This document shows positions 1 to 8,662 of a stretch of 64,000 bases of DNA, in pieces (position 1 is the first letter of the stretch; the number at the start of each line of letters is the position of its first letter). The position numbers and the translations under genes are program-made. Source of the stretch: RGIG7450 sp045633565 (GTDB taxonomy: Bacteria; Bacillota; Clostridia; RUG12999); assembly GCA_045633565.1 (NCBI GenBank), contig JAZQYO010000007.1, forward strand, positions 124,001 to 188,000. The letters are read 5' to 3'. The notes beneath the pieces were generated by a model. That model was given only the letters and a program-made list of their open reading frames with translations. It did not search any database and was not told the DNA's origin.

Positions 1-233
1 CCGATAACTTTGCACAGGATTTTATAAGACTGGAACATTGAATGAAAATCACGGCGGTCAAGCGGAGCTTCAACCAGTTTTATTCCGCACGCTAAGGCAA
101 CCTCCGAATAAGCGCCGGGGGCTGCAACTATTATTATTTCATGACCTTGAGCAGCAAGCTGACGTGAAAGCTCAATCACGTGGGTCTCAGCGCCGCCAAT
201 GTCAAGACTCATCAGTGTCATAATAATTTTCAT
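1..233 (-). CDS. Glycosyltransferase family 4 protein, N-terminal fragment (runs off the left edge)
   Basis: Only the first 77 codons are in the window. The protein begins MKIIMTLMSLDIGGAETH, the classic start of a GT-B fold retaining glycosyltransferase: a first beta strand, then the GGAETH loop that precedes helix 1, then a second strand (HEIIIVAAPG). GT4 enzymes transfer a sugar from a nucleotide-sugar donor, usually in the cytoplasm at the membrane during envelope polysaccharide or glycolipid synthesis. The acceptor cannot be told from this part. The ATG at 231-233 follows AGGAGA (243-248) on the minus strand and a good sigma-A promoter (278-305). It is transcribed divergently from miaB. 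The family is clear; the specific function is unknown. Confidence 0.85.
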   Translation of the reverse strand, partial: MKIIMTLMSLDIGGAETHVIELSRQLAAQGHEIIIVAAPGAYSEVALACGIKLVEAPLDRRDFHSMFQSYKILCKVI

Positions 234-277
234 GGATTTATCTCTCCTGAAAAAGAATTTTTTCTGTATATTTATAT

Positions 278-305
278 ATTATACCACAGACACGAAAAAT
301 TTCAA
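278..305 (-). promoter_or_regulatory. Sigma-A promoter for the glycosyltransferase gene
   Basis: Minus strand TTGAAA (300-305), 16-bp spacer, TATAAT (278-283), preceded by TGTGG so that it resembles an extended -10. It lies back to back with the miaB promoter, which has the same TGTGGTATAAT core. Confidence 0.7.
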
Positions 306-333
306 GTATTAATATATTTTAACATATTCGCAC

Positions 334-362
334 TTGAAAATAAGGCGAAATTGTGGTATAAT
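334..362 (+). promoter_or_regulatory. Sigma-A promoter for the miaB operon
   Basis: TTGAAA at 334-339, 17-bp spacer, extended TGG plus TATAAT at 357-362. The start would fall near 369, leaving a leader of about 35 nt before the miaB ATG. No other promoter this good is visible until after trmD, so it may drive the whole 403-14898 block. Confidence 0.8.
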
Positions 363-402
363 TAATCATAGCTGTAACCGAAAGGAGATGACGGCTTAAA
401 AT

Positions 403-1773
403 ATGGAAAATATATACGAAAAATTGCGCAGCCGTATCCTGATGGACGGCAGCAAAAAAGCATATACAAAATTTTACGGTTGTGCCCAGAATGAAGCAGA
501 TATGGAAACCATCCGTGGCATGCTCCAGGTTATGGGTTATGATTTTACGGACGAGCCGGCAGATGCGGACATTATTGTCATAAATACCTGTGCGGTCCGT
601 GAGGGCGCAGAGGACAGAATTTACGGTAATGTGGGTGCATTTAAAAAACTCAAAGAGAAAAAACATGACCTTATAATTGTAATCTGCGGTTGTATGACCC
701 AGCGCCCCGGTCCGGCGGACAAGCTGAAAAAATCCTACCCGTATGTTGATATAGTTTTCGGCACACACGGAATAGAAAAATTCCCGAAAAAACTGCTTAA
801 AAGGCTTGAAACGGGCAAACGTGTATTTGAAATTGAAGAAACAAGCGAAATTGTTGAAGGACTGCCTGTAAAGAGGAAAGAAAGTGTTTCTGCCAATGTC
901 AGCATAATTTACGGTTGTAACAATTTCTGCAGCTACTGTATTGTGCCTTATACCAGAGGCAGAGAACGGTCCCGCAGGTGGGAAAACATTGTTTGCGAGG
1001 TAAAAGGACTTGCAGAAAAAGGCGTGAGCGAAATAACGCTACTCGGGCAGAATGTAAATTCCTACGGCAAAGACCTTGATGATGGAATAAATTTTGCGGG
1101 GCTGCTCAGAAAAATAAACGAAATTGACGGCATAAAACGCATCAGGTTTATGACGTCTCATCCCAAAGATTTGTCGGACGAGCTTATTTTGGCGATGTCC
1201 GAATGTGACAAGGTTTGCCGTCAGCTTCATCTGCCAATTCAGGCGGGCAGCAACCGTGTGCTGAGGGACATGAACAGAAAATATACAAGAGAGAGTTATC
1301 TTGCTCTTGTAGAAAAAATCCGCACGGCCATGCCTGATATTACGCTCACCACCGATATAATCGTGGGATTTCCCAACGAAACAAAAGAAGAATTTGAAGA
1401 TACTATGGACATAATAAGAAAAGTCCGGTATGACGGCATTTTCAGTTTTATTTATTCAAAGCGCAGCGGCACTCCTGCGGCAAAAATGGAAGACGCTATA
1501 TCCGACGGGGAAAAAAGCGAAAATCTTTCAAAATTGCTTGAGGTTCAGAAAGAAATTCAGCTTGAAATAAATAAAAACTATCTTGGCAAATCTTTAGAAG
1601 TTTTGGTTGACGAAAGAAGTAAAACTGACGAAAATCTCTTAAGCGGAAGAACGGACGGAGGCAAAATAGTCCATTTTCCCGGCGATGCAGGTCTTATCGG
1701 CAAATATGTAAATGTAAAAATTAAAGAGGTCAAATCTTTTTATCTGACCGGAGAAATAGAGGGAGAAAAATAA
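403..1773 (+). CDS. miaB: tRNA-2-methylthio-N6-dimethylallyladenosine synthase
   Basis: Radical-SAM methylthiotransferase that converts i6A37 to ms2i6A37 in tRNAs reading UNN codons; MiaA, encoded downstream, makes its substrate. The 456 residues hold the N-terminal UPF0004 domain with cluster cysteines C27 (YGCAQN), C63 (NTCAVRE) and C97 (CGCM), the radical-SAM motif C172-x3-C176-x2-C179 (GCNNFCSYC), and a C-terminal TRAM-type segment. The NTCAVRE and YCIVPYTRGRERSR signatures favour MiaB over MtaB or RimO. The ATG follows AAAGGAG at an unusually long spacing of about 15 nt; no nearer in-frame start exists. First gene of the operon, and its stop codon directly abuts the ATG of the next gene. 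Confidence 0.96.
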   Translation: MENIYEKLRSRILMDGSKKAYTKFYGCAQNEADMETIRGMLQVMGYDFTDEPADADIIVINTCAVREGAEDRIYGNVGAFKKLKEKKHDLIIVICGCMTQRPGPADKLKKSYPYVDIVFGTHGIEKFPKKLLKRLETGKRVFEIEETSEIVEGLPVKRKESVSANVSIIYGCNNFCSYCIVPYTRGRERSRRWENIVCEVKGLAEKGVSEITLLGQNVNSYGKDLDDGINFAGLLRKINEIDGIKRIRFMTSHPKDLSDELILAMSECDKVCRQLHLPIQAGSNRVLRDMNRKYTRESYLALVEKIRTAMPDITLTTDIIVGFPNETKEEFEDTMDIIRKVRYDGIFSFIYSKRSGTPAAKMEDAISDGEKSENLSKLLEVQKEIQLEINKNYLGKSLEVLVDERSKTDENLLSGRTDGGKIVHFPGDAGLIGKYVNVKIKEVKSFYLTGEIEGEK

Positions 1774-2169
1774 ATGAATAAAGTAATAGAACTTGCAAAA
1801 GAGCTTGGAGAAGCGTTAAGCGGTAGTGATGAATTTTTAAGATACAGAGCAGCGGATGAAGCATATCATGCCGATGCGGAGGCGCTCCGCCTTACCGAGG
1901 AATATGGTAAAAAAAGTGAGGAGCTTGCAAAAGAGCTTTCAAAAGATGATATAAAGCCATCTGAAATGATTAAAATTCGCCAGCAGATGACGGCGGAGTA
2001 TGGCGCACTTTGTCTTAATCCTGTAATCAAAGAATTTGTTGAGGCGAAACAGGATGCGGAAAAGCTTCTGTCCGAGGTTAACAGTATAATTCATTTTTAT
2101 GTGACCGGAGAAGAAGAGCAGCAGGGCGGTTGCTCGGGCAACTGCTCATCCTGCGGAGGCTGCCATTAA
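1774..2169 (+). CDS. YlbF/YmcA-family protein with Cys-rich tail
   Basis: 131-residue helical protein of the Com_YlbF family. In Bacillus, YlbF, YmcA and YaaT form the Fe-S-containing Y-complex that supports RNase Y mRNA maturation. Here residues 1-110 are predicted amphipathic helices (VIELAKELGEALSGSDEF at the start). The C-terminus is a GGCSGNCSSCGGCH tail with four cysteines and a histidine, well placed to bind metal or an Fe-S cluster. It starts at the ATG immediately after the miaB TAA, so translation is presumably coupled. A location between miaB and mutS is common in Clostridia as I recall it. The family is reasonably sure; the role in this organism is inferred. Confidence 0.8.
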   Translation: MNKVIELAKELGEALSGSDEFLRYRAADEAYHADAEALRLTEEYGKKSEELAKELSKDDIKPSEMIKIRQQMTAEYGALCLNPVIKEFVEAKQDAEKLLSEVNSIIHFYVTGEEEQQGGCSGNCSSCGGCH

Positions 2170-2198
2170 TTAATAACAAAGACAAAGGAGTGTTTTCT

Positions 2199-4748
2199 TT
2201 GCCATACACACCAATGATGCTTCAGTATTTTGAAATAAAAGAGCAGTATAAAGACTGCATTGTGTTTTACAGACTGGGCGACTTTTATGAAATGTTTTTC
2301 GAGGATGCAAAAACTGCATCCGCTGAGCTTGGACTTACGCTGACCGGCAGAGATTGCGGGATGGAGGAAAGAGCGCCAATGTGCGGCGTTCCTTTTCACA
2401 GCAGCGAGGGATATATCGTTAAGCTTGTATCGAGAGGATATAAGGTTGCAATTTGTGAACAGACGGAAGACCCTGCTGCAGCAAAGGGGATTGTTAAAAG
2501 AGGGGTTATCCGTGTTGTAACGCCTTCGACTGTTATGAGCGAGTCTGCTGTTGACAGCAGCCGCAACAATTTTCTTGTTTCCGTTTACAAAGAAAACGGT
2601 CAGCTTGGGGTTGCGTTTTTGGATTTTTCTACCGGCGAATTTTTTGCAACGGAAATTAAAGAGGAAATTTACCATAGCTTAAACGGTGAGGTTGCAAGAC
2701 TTATGCCGTCCGAGGCACTTGTTTCACCTGAGGCAGCGTGCGATGAAAATATTGTGAACCTGCTTGAAAATGCAGGCTGCTATATCACATACGACACCTA
2801 CGATTATTTTGAAAAAAGTGACGGGGATGTTGACTCGCATTTTGCCGGCAAATGCCAGATAAAAGAAGAAAAACTTACAAAGAAAGCTATTGGCGGTGCG
2901 CTCCTTTATATTCTGCAGACCCAGAAGGTAAAGGTGAGCCATATTAACGCCGTTACATACTATGAGATGAACCAGTATGTGTATATGGATTCGTCAACCA
3001 GAAGAAACCTGGAGCTTTCTGAAACGCTCAGAACCAAATCCCGAAAAGGCAGTCTTATATGGGTGCTTGACAAAACAAAAACTGCCATGGGGGCAAGACT
3101 TCTGCGGCGCTGGATTGACCAGCCTCTTTTAAGCCGTGGGGTTATTGAAAAAAGACTGTCCGGCGTGGAGGAACTTTACGGAAACGTAATGCTGCGTGAT
3201 GGTATCCGTGAGAAGCTTGAATATGTACTTGATATTGAAAGGCTGCTTGGCAGAATTGTCTGCAAAAGTGCGATTGCAAAGGACCTGTTGTCGCTTAAAG
3301 AATCACTCAAGGCTCTGCCGGCGATAATTTTTGACCTGGAGTGTTGCACAAGCGAAATGCTGACAGAAATTGCCTGCGATTTTGATACGCTTGAAGACGT
3401 AAAAAACTTAATTGAGCTGAGCATAAAGGACGATGCGCCCGTTTCACTCCGTGAAGGTGGCATAATTAAAGATAATTACAGCGAGAAACTGGACGAGCTC
3501 AGACGTGCATTGACCGAAGGCTCATCCTGGCTTGCTGACGTTGAAGCAGATGAGCGTGAAAGAACGGGCATCAAAAACCTAAAGGTTAAATTCAACAAGG
3601 TTTTTGGTTACTATATAGAGGTTTCAAGGTCCAACCTTGATAAAGTGCCGGAAGACTATATCCGTAAACAGACGACGGTTAACGCCGAAAGGTTTATTAC
3701 CCAGAGGCTCAAAGAAATAGAGGATATGGTGCTTGGTGCAAAAGATAAAATTGACACGCTTGAATATGCAATTTTTGAGGATATCCGTGAAAAAGTTGCT
3801 GCCGAGCAGGAAAGAATTCAAGCTACCGCAAGAAAACTTGCGACACTGGACTGCATTGCATCCTTTGCCGAAACAGCAGTTAAATTCGGTTATGTAAAAC
3901 CGCAGATTAACTCTGATGGCAGGATAGAAATAAAGCAGGGCAGACACCCTGTTGTTGAACGGCTTACAAGCGAAATGTTTGTTCCAAACGACACTCTGCT
4001 TGACAAAGACGAAAACAGATTCAATATAATTACAGGGCCCAATATGGCAGGTAAGTCCACATATATGAGGCAGATTGCCATAATTACGCTTATGGCGCAG
4101 ATAGGCTCATTTGTTCCTGCCGAAAGTGCGGACATAGGTATAGTTGACGGAATTTTCACCCGCATTGGTGCATCGGACGATTTGGCATCGGGACAGAGTA
4201 CATTTATGGTGGAAATGAACGAGGTGGCAAATATACTTAAAAATGCCACTTCAAGCAGTCTTATTGTTTATGACGAAATAGGCAGAGGCACAAGCACTTA
4301 CGACGGACTTGCCATTGCCTGGGCGGTTGCCGAATATACAGCTGACAAATCAGTTTGCGGCGCAAAAACTCTGTTTGCAACACATTATCACGAGCTTACT
4401 GAGCTTGAGAATAAAATAGACGGCGTGAAAAATTACAGCGTTGCTATAAAAGAGCGTGACGGCAATATAATTTTCCTTAGAAAAATCGTAAACGGCGGAG
4501 CAGACAACAGCTATGGCGTTGAGGTTGCACGTCTTACGGGAATTCCCAACGATGTAATTTGTCGTGCAAGGGAAATTCTTAAAAAACTTGAGAATGGTGA
4601 AATTGAAAAAACGGTAAAAAAAGCACCTGAGCAGGCTCATCCAAGCGAAGCACTGATGCTCATAGAAGAACTGAGAAAAATTGATATTGACACGCTGACG
4701 CCCATTGAAAGCATGAATATTTTATACAAACTTAAAAAACTCCTGTAA
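2199..4748 (+). CDS. mutS: DNA mismatch repair protein MutS
   Basis: Mismatch-recognition ATPase, 849 residues from the TTG at 2199, the normal family length. The N-terminal domain I has GDFYEMF, whose Phe and Glu are the mismatch-probing F-x-E residues. The ATPase domain has Walker A GPNMAGKST near residues 613-621, Walker B DEIGRGTS and the FATHYHEL signature. The start was chosen because AAAGGAG (2184-2190) lies 8 nt before this TTG. Earlier in-frame starts overlap the preceding gene and sit on or before the ribosome binding site. It works with MutL, encoded 12 bp downstream. The C-terminal tail is short, with no obvious clamp-binding QxLxF motif noticed. Confidence 0.96.
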   Translation: MPYTPMMLQYFEIKEQYKDCIVFYRLGDFYEMFFEDAKTASAELGLTLTGRDCGMEERAPMCGVPFHSSEGYIVKLVSRGYKVAICEQTEDPAAAKGIVKRGVIRVVTPSTVMSESAVDSSRNNFLVSVYKENGQLGVAFLDFSTGEFFATEIKEEIYHSLNGEVARLMPSEALVSPEAACDENIVNLLENAGCYITYDTYDYFEKSDGDVDSHFAGKCQIKEEKLTKKAIGGALLYILQTQKVKVSHINAVTYYEMNQYVYMDSSTRRNLELSETLRTKSRKGSLIWVLDKTKTAMGARLLRRWIDQPLLSRGVIEKRLSGVEELYGNVMLRDGIREKLEYVLDIERLLGRIVCKSAIAKDLLSLKESLKALPAIIFDLECCTSEMLTEIACDFDTLEDVKNLIELSIKDDAPVSLREGGIIKDNYSEKLDELRRALTEGSSWLADVEADERERTGIKNLKVKFNKVFGYYIEVSRSNLDKVPEDYIRKQTTVNAERFITQRLKEIEDMVLGAKDKIDTLEYAIFEDIREKVAAEQERIQATARKLATLDCIASFAETAVKFGYVKPQINSDGRIEIKQGRHPVVERLTSEMFVPNDTLLDKDENRFNIITGPNMAGKSTYMRQIAIITLMAQIGSFVPAESADIGIVDGIFTRIGASDDLASGQSTFMVEMNEVANILKNATSSSLIVYDEIGRGTSTYDGLAIAWAVAEYTADKSVCGAKTLFATHYHELTELENKIDGVKNYSVAIKERDGNIIFLRKIVNGGADNSYGVEVARLTGIPNDVICRAREILKKLENGEIEKTVKKAPEQAHPSEALMLIEELRKIDIDTLTPIESMNILYKLKKLL

Positions 4749-4760
4749 GGGGAAATCAGA

Positions 4761-6551
4761 ATGTTTATTAAACTTCTTGACAAAAATCTGTCAAATATGA
4801 TAGCTGCCGGCGAGGTTGTTGAAAGACCTGCATCGGCAGTTAAGGAAATGATTGAAAACTCGGTTGACGCCGGTGCAGGTGTTGTAACGGTGGAAATAAC
4901 CGGTGGCGGTATGAAAATGATTAAAGTCACAGATAACGGCTGCGGAATTCATCCGGAGGACGCATCTGCGGCATTTATGCGCCACGCCACAAGCAAAATT
5001 TCAAAGCCGGAGGACCTTGATGCAATTTATACTCTCGGTTTCCGTGGTGAGGCTCTTGCAAGTATTGCTGCTGTAGCTGAGGTGGAACTTTACACAAGGA
5101 CAGCGGCGTTTGATACCGGCATGACGGCAAATGCCAACTTTGGGGAAATAGAAAATCCGGTTGAAACACCTGGGTTTGTCGGCACATCAATTAAGGTGTC
5201 AAATTTGTTTTACAACACCCCGGCAAGACTTAAATTCTTAAAAAGAGAAGCAACCGAGGCGGGATATTGTGAAGAAGTTGTCCGCAAAACGGCTATTGCT
5301 CACCCCGAGGTATCTTTCAGATTTATATGCGACGGTAAGGAAAAACTGTTTACCCCCGGCGACGGACTTTTAAAAAATACAATTTTTACTCTTTACGGCA
5401 AGGATACTTTAGACAGACTCACCGAAATTTCCCTTGAAAACGAGGGGATAAAGGTGGGCGGTTATGTCAGCGACATAACAGGTGCGAAAAAAACACGGAA
5501 TATGCAGATGTTTTTTGTGAATAACAGACCCGTTGTGAGCCGAATGATAGCAAATGCCGTGGAAGAAGCCTGCAAGGGCATGATTCCCAACGGAATGCAC
5601 CCAATGGCAATTATAAAACTTGGTATTCCGGCGACTGAGGTGGATATAAACGTTCATCCGGCAAAGCTTGAAATTAAATTCTCTGACGAAGGCAGAATTT
5701 ACAGGGCAGTTTACCATGCGGTGAAAAACTCTTTTTTGGAACCCGAAATGCCCAAAATAGATGTCCAGCCAGTGGCTGAAGAAATTCCGGAACCCATTTT
5801 CAGACCTGCTGTCAAGACGGAGCCTGCAGTGTTAAGACAGAATGAAATTCCGTACCAGCCGGCGAAAATACCTCAGGCAAAGACATTTGTGCCTGTTTAT
5901 ACAAAGACAGAAAAACCTGTAACGGCGTCGCAAAGTGATGCGCCCGCACAGATGGTAATTGAAAGTGAAATATCTGTCGATTACAAAATAATAGGGCAGA
6001 TTTTTGATACCTACATCATAGTTCAGCGTGGGGATGAAATGCTATTGATTGACCAGCATGCCGCACATGAACATATAACCTACGGCAAGCTTAAAAAGCA
6101 GTATGATGAAGGAAAAATTTCTTCTCAGCAGCTGCTTGTTCCTAAAACAGTTAATCTTTCGTCTGTTGAAAAAGCGGTAGTTTCTGAAAATATAAAGCTG
6201 CTTGCCGAGGTGGGTTTTGAATGTGAGGATTTTGGTGCGGGCAGCATTATAGTCCGTGGCGTTCCCGAAGCACTTGATACAGCAAAAATAGATGATGCGC
6301 TCTCGGAAATTGTTGCACTTATCAGCAGCCATAAGACTGAAATCACACCGGAAAACAAGTTGAAGATGCTTGAAACCGTAAGCTGCCGGAGCTCTATAAA
6401 AGCGGGCAAAAAACTTTCGCTTATGGAAATGGAAAACCTTGTACGGCAGCTTTTTGAAACCACAAAAACGGTTAACTGTCCGCATGGCAGACCGGCAATA
6501 GTTGCGCTGACAAAAAGCTTTGTGGAAAAACAGTTTGTGCGAATAAAATAA
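4761..6551 (+). CDS. mutL: DNA mismatch repair protein MutL
   Basis: GHKL ATPase/endonuclease acting after MutS, 596 residues. The N-terminal motifs are all present: IAAGEVVERPASAVKEM, ENSVDAGA, TDNGCGI, RHATSKI and GFRGEAL. A proline-rich linker (about 330-400) leads to the dimerisation/endonuclease domain with DQHAAHE at about 431-437, SCRSSIKAG and CPHGRPAIV. The nuclease consensus DQHA(X)2E(X)4E is incomplete: the second Glu position is Gly (DQHAAHEHITYG), while the other metal-binding motifs are intact. ATG 4761 follows AAGGGGAAA. Part of the mutS-mutL-miaA operon. Confidence 0.96.
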   Translation: MFIKLLDKNLSNMIAAGEVVERPASAVKEMIENSVDAGAGVVTVEITGGGMKMIKVTDNGCGIHPEDASAAFMRHATSKISKPEDLDAIYTLGFRGEALASIAAVAEVELYTRTAAFDTGMTANANFGEIENPVETPGFVGTSIKVSNLFYNTPARLKFLKREATEAGYCEEVVRKTAIAHPEVSFRFICDGKEKLFTPGDGLLKNTIFTLYGKDTLDRLTEISLENEGIKVGGYVSDITGAKKTRNMQMFFVNNRPVVSRMIANAVEEACKGMIPNGMHPMAIIKLGIPATEVDINVHPAKLEIKFSDEGRIYRAVYHAVKNSFLEPEMPKIDVQPVAEEIPEPIFRPAVKTEPAVLRQNEIPYQPAKIPQAKTFVPVYTKTEKPVTASQSDAPAQMVIESEISVDYKIIGQIFDTYIIVQRGDEMLLIDQHAAHEHITYGKLKKQYDEGKISSQQLLVPKTVNLSSVEKAVVSENIKLLAEVGFECEDFGAGSIIVRGVPEALDTAKIDDALSEIVALISSHKTEITPENKLKMLETVSCRSSIKAGKKLSLMEMENLVRQLFETTKTVNCPHGRPAIVALTKSFVEKQFVRIK

Positions 6552-6572
6552 ATTCCTGCGGAGGAAAAGGTT

Positions 6573-7487
6573 ATGATACCTCTTTTAGTGATAGGCGGAC
6601 CTACTGCATCGGGCAAAACTAAGCTCTCGGTAGAGCTTGCAAAAAGGCTGGACGGTGAGATTGTTTCTGCCGATTCAATGCAGATTTATAAATACATGGA
6701 TATTGGCAGTGCAAAGCCGGACGAGGAGGAAAGGGATGGCATTCCCCATCATCTTATGGATGTGGCAGAGCCTACTGAAAACTTCTCGCTCGGGGACTAT
6801 CTTGTACTTGCAAGAAATGCGATTTTTGACATTCACAAAAGAGGAAAACTTCCGATAGTTACCGGAGGAACAGGGCTTTATATAAATTCGCTTATAAACA
6901 ATATAGAACTGACAGAGGAACAGAACACTGATGAAATCCGTGAAAAGCTTACAGAATTTGCAAAAAAGCACGGAAATGAGGCGCTGCACAAAAAACTTTA
7001 TGATGTAGACCCGGAAAGTGCCGGGCGTATACATCCCAATAATGTAAAAAGGGTTATGCGTGCGCTTGAAATTTATCTGGCTACAGGCAAAACCATGACC
7101 GAAAGCTTAAAAGAAAGCGTTAAACCACAGATATATAATGCGTTGCAATATGGCATAAATTACGACAGAGAAGTGCTTTATGACAGAATCAACCGACGGG
7201 TTGACATAATGGTTAAGCAAGGTCTTGTTGACGAGGTAAAAAAGCTTGTGAAAATGGGCTGCAGAAGGGATAATACCTCTATGCAGGGGATTGGTTACAA
7301 AGAAGTGCTGGATTTTCTTGAGGGCAAAGTTAATCCCGAGGAAATGGCAGAAGAAATAAAACAGGCAACACGCCGATATGCCAAACGGCAGATTACCTGG
7401 TTTAAAAGAAACGATATGATATGGCTTGATGCGGAGAAGATAGATTTTGACACTCTCGCAGATGAAATAAGGAGTAAGTTAAGATGA
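6573..7487 (+). CDS. miaA: tRNA dimethylallyltransferase
   Basis: Transfers dimethylallyl from DMAPP to N6 of A37, giving the i6A37 that MiaB thiomethylates. 304 residues, the usual size. P-loop GPTASGKT at residues 9-16, the DSMQIYK substrate loop after the first strand, VTGGTGLYI, and QGIGYKE with the tRNA-binding ATRRYAKRQITWFKR near the C-terminus. The ATG follows GGAGGAAAAGG. It overlaps the next gene by 4 bp (ATGA), which indicates translational coupling. Confidence 0.96.
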   Translation: MIPLLVIGGPTASGKTKLSVELAKRLDGEIVSADSMQIYKYMDIGSAKPDEEERDGIPHHLMDVAEPTENFSLGDYLVLARNAIFDIHKRGKLPIVTGGTGLYINSLINNIELTEEQNTDEIREKLTEFAKKHGNEALHKKLYDVDPESAGRIHPNNVKRVMRALEIYLATGKTMTESLKESVKPQIYNALQYGINYDREVLYDRINRRVDIMVKQGLVDEVKKLVKMGCRRDNTSMQGIGYKEVLDFLEGKVNPEEMAEEIKQATRRYAKRQITWFKRNDMIWLDAEKIDFDTLADEIRSKLR

Positions 7488-8662
7488 AAAAATCAATTCC
7501 TCTTATACTCATATTTGTGGCGCTGATAGTGCTTTGGTCGGTTTACGGGAAAATCATGAACCCGTCGAGCGAGGCTACGGCGACATTTGGCGAATATAAA
7601 GTGGAAATAGATGATTATGCACTTGTGCTGCGCACAGAAACACCCATTACGGTTGACGGTCAGGGATATTTTCAGAATGTGGTGGAAAGCGAAAGAAAGG
7701 TGTGGGCAGGTGAAGCGGTAGGTTGGTTTTACAAGGGTGACCCTGATGTTGAGGTTGTAAAACAGCTCAATGTTATAAATCAGAAAATCCGCGAAGCATC
7801 AATGGCACAGTCCACCGATAAGGCGCTTACCAATGATATTTTTTCTATAGATAATAAAATCTTTTCTTATACCAAACAGATTTCGGCACTTGCAGCAACG
7901 GGTGACCAGAAAGCGATAAATGAAATCAGAAATCAAATAGATTTGCTGATAGAAAGAAAAAACAATATCGTAAAAAACGAAAAGGGCAGCAAGGAAAGCA
8001 TTTTAGGTAATTTAAACAGACAGAAAATCGACCTTGAAGGAAAGCTCGGGTCAGCAAGACAGACTCTTGCTGCGCCGAGAAGCGGCGTTTTCATAGCATC
8101 AGCGGACGGACTTGAAAAAACACTGTCATTTGACAGTGCCGAGACGCTAACTCCTGCGGCAGTGAGCGAATACTTAGGACGTGATGAATATAAACCTGAT
8201 GAGGAAATTTACCCCTATCCGGTGTGCAAAATAACTGATAACACCCAGTGGCTACTCGCAGTCATTTGTTCTGAACAGGTAGCGGCAGAGATTTCGGTGG
8301 GAAAAAATGTAACGGTGTCCTTCCCGGAAGAGGGGGACAAAACTTTAAGATGCACAGTATACAAAAAATCCGAGCCGGAAAATGGCAGGGTTTTGCTGTA
8401 TATATCCGGAACCAATGAAATATATAATATTCTGACAAGCAGAAAAGTAAAAATAAACATAGTGATTGACAGTTACGAAGGCTTAAGAATTCCTGCAAAC
8501 GCTGTTTTTACCGCAGACGGGAAAGACTATGTAACAGTCAAAAAAGCCGGCGGTGGAATAAAAACCGAGGTTGAAGTTTTGTTTAAGGATGAAGATTTTG
8601 CCATAATTAAAGAAGGCGGAAATCTGGACTTTTATGACAAGGTTAAGGTGAACCCGAAATGA
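7484..8662 (+). CDS. HlyD-like membrane-anchored adaptor protein
   Basis: 392 residues with one N-terminal membrane anchor (about 5-23, IPLILIFVALIVLWSVYG) and the rest presumably extracytoplasmic. A beta-rich segment (about 35-80) is followed by a helical hairpin (about 85-190) rich in Lys, Asn and Glu, then a second beta section containing a GKNVTVSFPEEGD-like barrel strand. That lipoyl/hairpin/barrel order resembles HlyD or membrane-fusion proteins. There is no transporter gene alongside; it sits between miaA and the division cluster with 4-bp overlaps on both sides, which suggests a role in envelope or division biology. Family assignment moderate, function inferred. Confidence 0.65.
   Translation: MKKSIPLILIFVALIVLWSVYGKIMNPSSEATATFGEYKVEIDDYALVLRTETPITVDGQGYFQNVVESERKVWAGEAVGWFYKGDPDVEVVKQLNVINQKIREASMAQSTDKALTNDIFSIDNKIFSYTKQISALAATGDQKAINEIRNQIDLLIERKNNIVKNEKGSKESILGNLNRQKIDLEGKLGSARQTLAAPRSGVFIASADGLEKTLSFDSAETLTPAAVSEYLGRDEYKPDEEIYPYPVCKITDNTQWLLAVICSEQVAAEISVGKNVTVSFPEEGDKTLRCTVYKKSEPENGRVLLYISGTNEIYNILTSRKVKINIVIDSYEGLRIPANAVFTADGKDYVTVKKAGGGIKTEVEVLFKDEDFAIIKEGGNLDFYDKVKVNPK

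Noticed and set aside
2130..2198. Longer MutS from an upstream in-frame start at 2130
   Set aside because: That start overlaps the YlbF-family gene and precedes the AAAGGAG site that clearly serves TTG 2199.
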